From assembly GCA_938022295.1 (NCBI GenBank), contig CALIDR010000272.1:1-11462 (forward strand): a DNA stretch of 11,462 nucleotides, in the 5' to 3' direction. A program made the position numbers and the translations under genes. The DNA comes from an uncultured Burkholderiaceae bacterium. Lineage in GTDB: Bacteria > Pseudomonadota > Gammaproteobacteria > Burkholderiales > Burkholderiaceae_C. Within the stretch, counting starts at the first letter, position 1; the number at the start of each line of letters is the position of its first letter. The notes below the pieces were generated by a model. It searched no databases. It saw only the letters and a list, made by a program, of their open reading frames with translations, and had not been told where the DNA came from. Below are positions 8,284 to 11,462 of this stretch, piece by piece.

Positions 8284-8913
8284 TCACTCGAGCAGGTCGA
8301 ACCCCTGCGTCTCGACCTGCACGAAGGCCTGCGTCAGCACCGCGAGCTTCGCGTAGAGGTCGGCGCGCGGGTGCGCGATCACGGCGTCGCCCATCTTCTC
8401 GACCCACGGCTGGACGTGGGCGCGGAAGAAGCGGCGCTGCTGCTCGAGGTTGCACACCGCGACGTCGTCGCCGGCGATCAGGTAGCGCATGACCTCGAAC
8501 ACGCCGGCGACGTGGTCCTCGGTCTCGCCGAGGCTCTCGTCGCGCGCCAGACCCAGTCGCGCGAGGTCGTCGCGCAGCGCCACCAGCGGCTGCTCGTTGA
8601 GGAAGCCGGCGAGGTAGTACGAGCCGTAGAGGAAGACCTCCGGCTTGCCGACGCCCAGGAACAGCGCGTCGTACTCGTCGGCCGCCGCCTGCGCCGTCGT
8701 CGCGCGCATCGCGGCCACCAGGTCCTGCCACGGCGCCTCGAGGAACGCGCCCGGCGTCGGCGCCTCGGTCACGGCGACGCGGAACTGCTGCAGCAGCGCC
8801 TCGTCGGGCGGCGCGAACCACAGCCGCGCGAGCAGCCCGTAGAGCTCGGCGCGTGCGAGCTCCTCGCCGTCGTCGGCGGTCGCGAAACTGAGGGCGGTCA
8901 GGTGGCCGGTCAT
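8284..8913 (-). CDS. TorD/DmsD-family molybdoenzyme chaperone
   Basis: A 209-residue, probably all-helical cytoplasmic protein of the TorD redox-enzyme maturation family. Such chaperones bind twin-arginine signals and hold the catalytic subunit until its molybdenum cofactor is in place. Family signatures are visible: EYDALFLG (80-87), then KPEVFLYGSYYLAGFLNEQPL (90-110) and ETEDHV (130-135), which holds the conserved acidic/His pair near a short loop, followed by FEVMRYLI. The length is normal for the family. Its client is most likely FdhA, whose Tat signal is in this window. It starts 7 bp after the iron-sulfur protein stop, with its Shine-Dalgarno overlapping that stop, so the two are translationally linked. 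Confidence 0.93.
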   Translation of the reverse strand: MTGHLTALSFATADDGEELARAELYGLLARLWFAPPDEALLQQFRVAVTEAPTPGAFLEAPWQDLVAAMRATTAQAAADEYDALFLGVGKPEVFLYGSYYLAGFLNEQPLVALRDDLARLGLARDESLGETEDHVAGVFEVMRYLIAGDDVAVCNLEQQRRFFRAHVQPWVEKMGDAVIAHPRADLYAKLAVLTQAFVQVETQGFDLLE

Positions 8914-8918
8914 CGGCG

Positions 8919-8922
8919 CCTC
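8919..8922 (-). promoter_or_regulatory. Ribosome binding site of the chaperone gene, overlapping the upstream stop
   Basis: GAGG on the minus strand shares its first two bases with the TGA stop (8921-8923) of the iron-sulfur protein gene. It lies five bases before the ATG at 8913, an arrangement typical of coupled translation. Confidence 0.6.
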
Positions 8923-11062
8923 ACAGGTCGGTGATGCGGACTTCGTTCGGGTCGCTGTAGAGGTCGATCACGCGGCAGTCGGCGCACATCTTCAGCCGCT
9001 CGGCCGCCGCGCCCTGGAACATCGCGTGGCCGGCGAGCTTGCCGAGCATCGCCTCGATCGCCTGCACGGTGCCGAACGGCTTGCCACAGCGGATGCAGCG
9101 CCACGGCTGCGCCTCGTTCAGCACGCGCAGCTGCTTCCTCGCCCTGCCGCCGTCGGCAAGCCACAGCCGCGGCTGCAGCGCGATCGCCTGCTCGGGGCAG
9201 GTGCGCTCGCACAGGCCGCACTGCACGCAGTTCTTCTCGACGAAGCGCAGCTGCGGCGCCTCGGGGTTGTCGCGCAGCGCCGAGGCCGGACAGGCGCCGA
9301 CGCAGCTCAGGCACATCGTGCACTTGCCGGCGTCGACGACGACGCTGCCGAACGGCGCGCCGGCCTTCGGCAGCGCGATCGCGTCGACCGCCTTCGGCGC
9401 CTGCGCGAGCAGGTGGTCGATCGCGAGGTCCAGCGTCGCGCGCTTGTCGGCCTGCGCTGCGAACGCCGCCGGCTGGCGCACGCCCTGTGCCGGCGGCAGG
9501 CGCAGCGCGGCGTCGAGCGCGGCCAGTTCGCGGTCGTCGCGCGCCTCGAACAGGTGCAGGTGCGTGCCGGCGTAGCCGAGACCGCTCAGGATCGCCTGCG
9601 CCTGCGCCATCTGCGCTGCGAGCGCCTCTCGGTACTCGGGCGCCTCTTCGTCGGTCAGCAGCACGCCGACCTGGTCCGCGCCGCAGGCGATCGCGGCGAG
9701 CCAGAGGTCGAGCCCGACGCTGGCGGTGTGCCACACCTCGAGCGGCAGCACGCGCGCCGGCACGCCGTGGATCGCGGGGTCGACGCGCGCTGCGCGCCCG
9801 AGCGCGGCCAGGCGCTTCGCGCCGGCCTCCTGGCTGTGCAGGAGCAGCATCGCGTCGCGCCCGCCGGCGCGCCGGTAGGTGCCGATCAGCGTGCGCAGCC
9901 GCCTGCCGAGCGTCGGCGCGTCCGGGTAGCCGTAGGCGAGCGCGCCGCTCGGGCACACCGTCGTGCACGCGCCGCAGCCCACGCACAGGTGCGGCTCGAC
10001 GCGGATGCCGCCCGTGGTGTCGATCTCGCTCGCGACCGCGCGCGCCGAGCAGACGTCGACGCAGGCGTTGCAGCCCAGCCGCTCGTTGCGGCTGTGCGCG
10101 CACAGGTTCGGCTTGTGGTGGAAGAACTTCGGCTTGTCGAACGTGCCGGTGAGCTCGCGCAGCTTCAGCACGGCGTCGAACAGCGCGCGATCGTCGCCGT
10201 CGCGTACGTGGAAGTACCCCTGCGGCGGCTGGTGCTGCGAGAACGCCGGGTCGCGGCGCAGGTCGAGCACGAGGTCGAAGCTCTCGCTGACGGGCTGCGG
10301 CTCGCGCGCGAAGTCGATCGCGCCGGCGGCGTCGCAGACCTCGACGCAGTCGCGGTGGCTCCTGCAGCGCGCGAGGTCCACCTGGTAGCTGAAGTCGATC
10401 GCACCTTCGGGGCAGGCCGCGATGCAGGCGTTGCAGCGCGTGCACAGGTCCAGGTCGATCGGGTTGCCCGCCTCCCACTCGGCGGTGAAGGCGCCGAGCC
10501 AGCCCGACAGTCGCACGAGGCGCCCGCCGTAGACCGGGTGGTCGCGCACCTGCGGCACCGCGCCGCCGGCACGCTCGAGCAGCACGCTGACGTCGAGCCT
10601 GTCGGCGAGCAGCGCCGCAGCGCGCTCGGCGGTGTCGGCCGCACCGATCACGAGCACGCGCCCGCCCGAGCGGTAGCTCACGGTCGGTACCGGGTCGGGG
10701 TCGGGCAGCTGGGCGGCCGCGATCAGCGCGGCGAGCTTCGGCGTGGCCTGCCTCGAGTCCTTGCTCCAGCCGCCGGCTTCGCGCAGGTTGACGAAGCGGA
10801 TCGGCCGTTCGGCCACCGGCGGCGCGCCCTCGGTCTGCTCGTTCAGTTCGAGGAACAGCCGGCTTTCCTGCGTGCAGGCCACGAGCAGCTCGTCGCCGGA
10901 CTTCGCGGCGCGCTGGAACGCGGCGGCCTCGCGCCGGCACAGCAGCGTGTGGACGGTGTCGAGCCCGTCAGCGCTCGCGCCCGGCGTCGTCGCCAGCGTC
11001 TCGCGGATCGCCTTCGCGTCCAGCGGCATCGAGCGGTTGCAGTCGCAGATCAGCGTCTTCAT
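8921..11062 (-). CDS. Large multi-cluster iron-sulfur protein of formate dehydrogenase loci
   Basis: A 713-residue soluble protein with no signal or membrane segment. Ferredoxin-like cysteine motifs come in three groups: 207/210/213/217 with 233/239/243; 331/334/338 (with 321) and 360/363/366/370; and 581/584/587/591 with 612/615/618/622. Four are full CxxCxxCxxxC(P) motifs. Residues 135-163 (GRVLVIGAADTAERAAALL onward) resemble a Rossmann-type nucleotide-binding start. A region of about 400-510 with GADQVGVLLT recalls HdrA/MvhD-like domains. C656/C659 and C693/C696 look like a zinc ribbon or rubredoxin-like knuckle. The N-terminal CDC and C42 add more cysteines. Proteins of this kind accompany fdhA loci next to DUF3306 and TorD genes; their role is not established and may be electron transfer during assembly or turnover. 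GAGG lies eight bases before the ATG. The first 95 bases overlap the DUF3306 reading frame. Confidence 0.9.
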   Translation of the reverse strand: MKTLICDCNRSMPLDAKAIRETLATTPGASADGLDTVHTLLCRREAAAFQRAAKSGDELLVACTQESRLFLELNEQTEGAPPVAERPIRFVNLREAGGWSKDSRQATPKLAALIAAAQLPDPDPVPTVSYRSGGRVLVIGAADTAERAAALLADRLDVSVLLERAGGAVPQVRDHPVYGGRLVRLSGWLGAFTAEWEAGNPIDLDLCTRCNACIAACPEGAIDFSYQVDLARCRSHRDCVEVCDAAGAIDFAREPQPVSESFDLVLDLRRDPAFSQHQPPQGYFHVRDGDDRALFDAVLKLRELTGTFDKPKFFHHKPNLCAHSRNERLGCNACVDVCSARAVASEIDTTGGIRVEPHLCVGCGACTTVCPSGALAYGYPDAPTLGRRLRTLIGTYRRAGGRDAMLLLHSQEAGAKRLAALGRAARVDPAIHGVPARVLPLEVWHTASVGLDLWLAAIACGADQVGVLLTDEEAPEYREALAAQMAQAQAILSGLGYAGTHLHLFEARDDRELAALDAALRLPPAQGVRQPAAFAAQADKRATLDLAIDHLLAQAPKAVDAIALPKAGAPFGSVVVDAGKCTMCLSCVGACPASALRDNPEAPQLRFVEKNCVQCGLCERTCPEQAIALQPRLWLADGGRARKQLRVLNEAQPWRCIRCGKPFGTVQAIEAMLGKLAGHAMFQGAAAERLKMCADCRVIDLYSDPNEVRITDL

Positions 11063-11462
11063 CGGTGGGGACCTCGGCGGCCGGTGCGGGATCGGTGACG
11101 GCGGGCACGTCGGCCGCTGGGGGCACGCCGGCGGCGGCGTCGGGCGCGGTCGCGCGGGCGGGCGGGGCCGCCGGCGGCTCGTCGGCGAACAGGCCCAGCG
11201 CCTCGGACTGCACCATCTTGCGCAGCATCGACGCGGGCAGCGGATCGGGCTGGCCGTAGTCGTCGATGTAGACGTCGAGCCCGTCCATCACGTTGAAGTG
11301 CGGGTCGCTGAACAGCTTCTTCAGCGCCGCGCGCTTGACGCCCTCGTCGACGCCGGCGCGCACGAAGGAGGAGAAGTCGGAACTGCGCGTCAGCCGCGCG
11401 ACGTCGTCCATCGTCGGCAGCGGCGGCGCGGCGGGCGCCGCCTCGCCCTCGGGCGCACGGGG
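10968..11462 (-). CDS. DUF3306-family protein, 5' end outside the window
   Basis: The last 164 residues of a protein whose frame stays open to the right edge. The core PTMDDVARL, SSDFSSFVRAGVD, AALKKLFSDPHFNVMDGLDVYIDDYGQPDPLP is the hallmark of the DUF3306 family, found in formate dehydrogenase loci together with a DUF3305 gene. Its function is unknown. An ATG at 11411 falls inside the conserved block, so the true start is probably further right, with about 40 residues missing. After the core comes a low-complexity Ala/Pro linker. The final 30 or so residues (from the ATG of the next gene onward) are charged and look like an overlap artefact. The stop at 10968 overlaps the downstream iron-sulfur gene by 95 bases, which is unusually long. 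It is probably co-transcribed with the genes down to the chaperone. Confidence 0.87.
   Translation of the reverse strand, partial: PRAPEGEAAPAAPPLPTMDDVARLTRSSDFSSFVRAGVDEGVKRAALKKLFSDPHFNVMDGLDVYIDDYGQPDPLPASMLRKMVQSEALGLFADEPPAAPPARATAPDAAAGVPPAADVPAVTDPAPAAEVPTDEDADLRLQPLDAAGREGDPRDAGDDAGRER
11072..11075 (-). promoter_or_regulatory. Ribosome binding site of the iron-sulfur protein gene
   Basis: GAGG on the minus strand, eight bases before the ATG at 11062 and inside the DUF3306 reading frame. It supports this start, which also begins the cysteine-rich N terminus MKTLICDCNRSM. Confidence 0.55.

Noticed and set aside
8910..10940. Minus-strand open frame of about 676 codons overlapping the iron-sulfur gene
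   Set aside because: It is an Arg/Ala-rich shadow in another frame; the cysteine motifs and conserved N terminus lie in the 8921-11062 frame.
9026..11098. Plus-strand open frame of about 690 codons opposite the iron-sulfur gene
   Set aside because: Low-complexity Ala/Arg/Val/His composition and no recognisable domain; an antisense shadow.

Overview
The window is very GC-rich, with little non-coding DNA and tightly packed genes. The gene families point to a high-GC proteobacterium, most likely a betaproteobacterium of the Burkholderiales. That placement is an inference from gene content and base composition; there is no rRNA or other marker here to confirm it.

The window holds most of the upstream half of a respiratory, molybdenum (or tungsten) bis-MGD formate dehydrogenase locus, split into two minus-strand blocks. 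The right block (11462 down to 8284) carries, in transcription order, a DUF3306 protein cut by the window edge, a 713-residue multi-cluster iron-sulfur protein, and a TorD/DmsD-type chaperone. The left block (1898 down to 1) carries a 67-residue twin-arginine protein of the 'formate dehydrogenase region TAT target' type and the first 549 residues of the catalytic subunit FdhA, which runs off the left edge. The beta and gamma subunits would be expected beyond position 1. In related bacteria these genes usually sit side by side; here about 6.2 kb lies between them.

The intervening stretch (2117-8261) starts with a plus-strand two-component system, diverging from the fdh genes. It has an NtrC-type response regulator (2117-3490) and a membrane sensor histidine kinase with a large periplasmic Cache-like domain (3575-5599). 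The regulator lacks the GAFTGA sigma54-contact loop. The 218-bp divergent intergenic region holds a perfect 15-bp inverted repeat (2027-2041), placed almost symmetrically between candidate promoters for the two directions. Next is a minus-strand PGAP1/lipase-like alpha/beta hydrolase broken by an apparent one-base frameshift near 6346. Divergent from it is a plus-strand pair: a cytoplasmic trypsin-like serine peptidase (6946-7716) and a rhodanese-like sulfurtransferase (7788-8261).

A working model is that the two-component system controls the divergent fdhA operon. TorD and the iron-sulfur protein would assist maturation or electron transfer. The rhodanese might contribute sulfur for cofactor sulfuration, a step known to be needed by formate dehydrogenases. 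The last link and the regulatory target are hypotheses from gene neighbourhood. No RNA genes, insertion sequences or CRISPR arrays were seen, and no gene-free stretch exceeds 300 bp.
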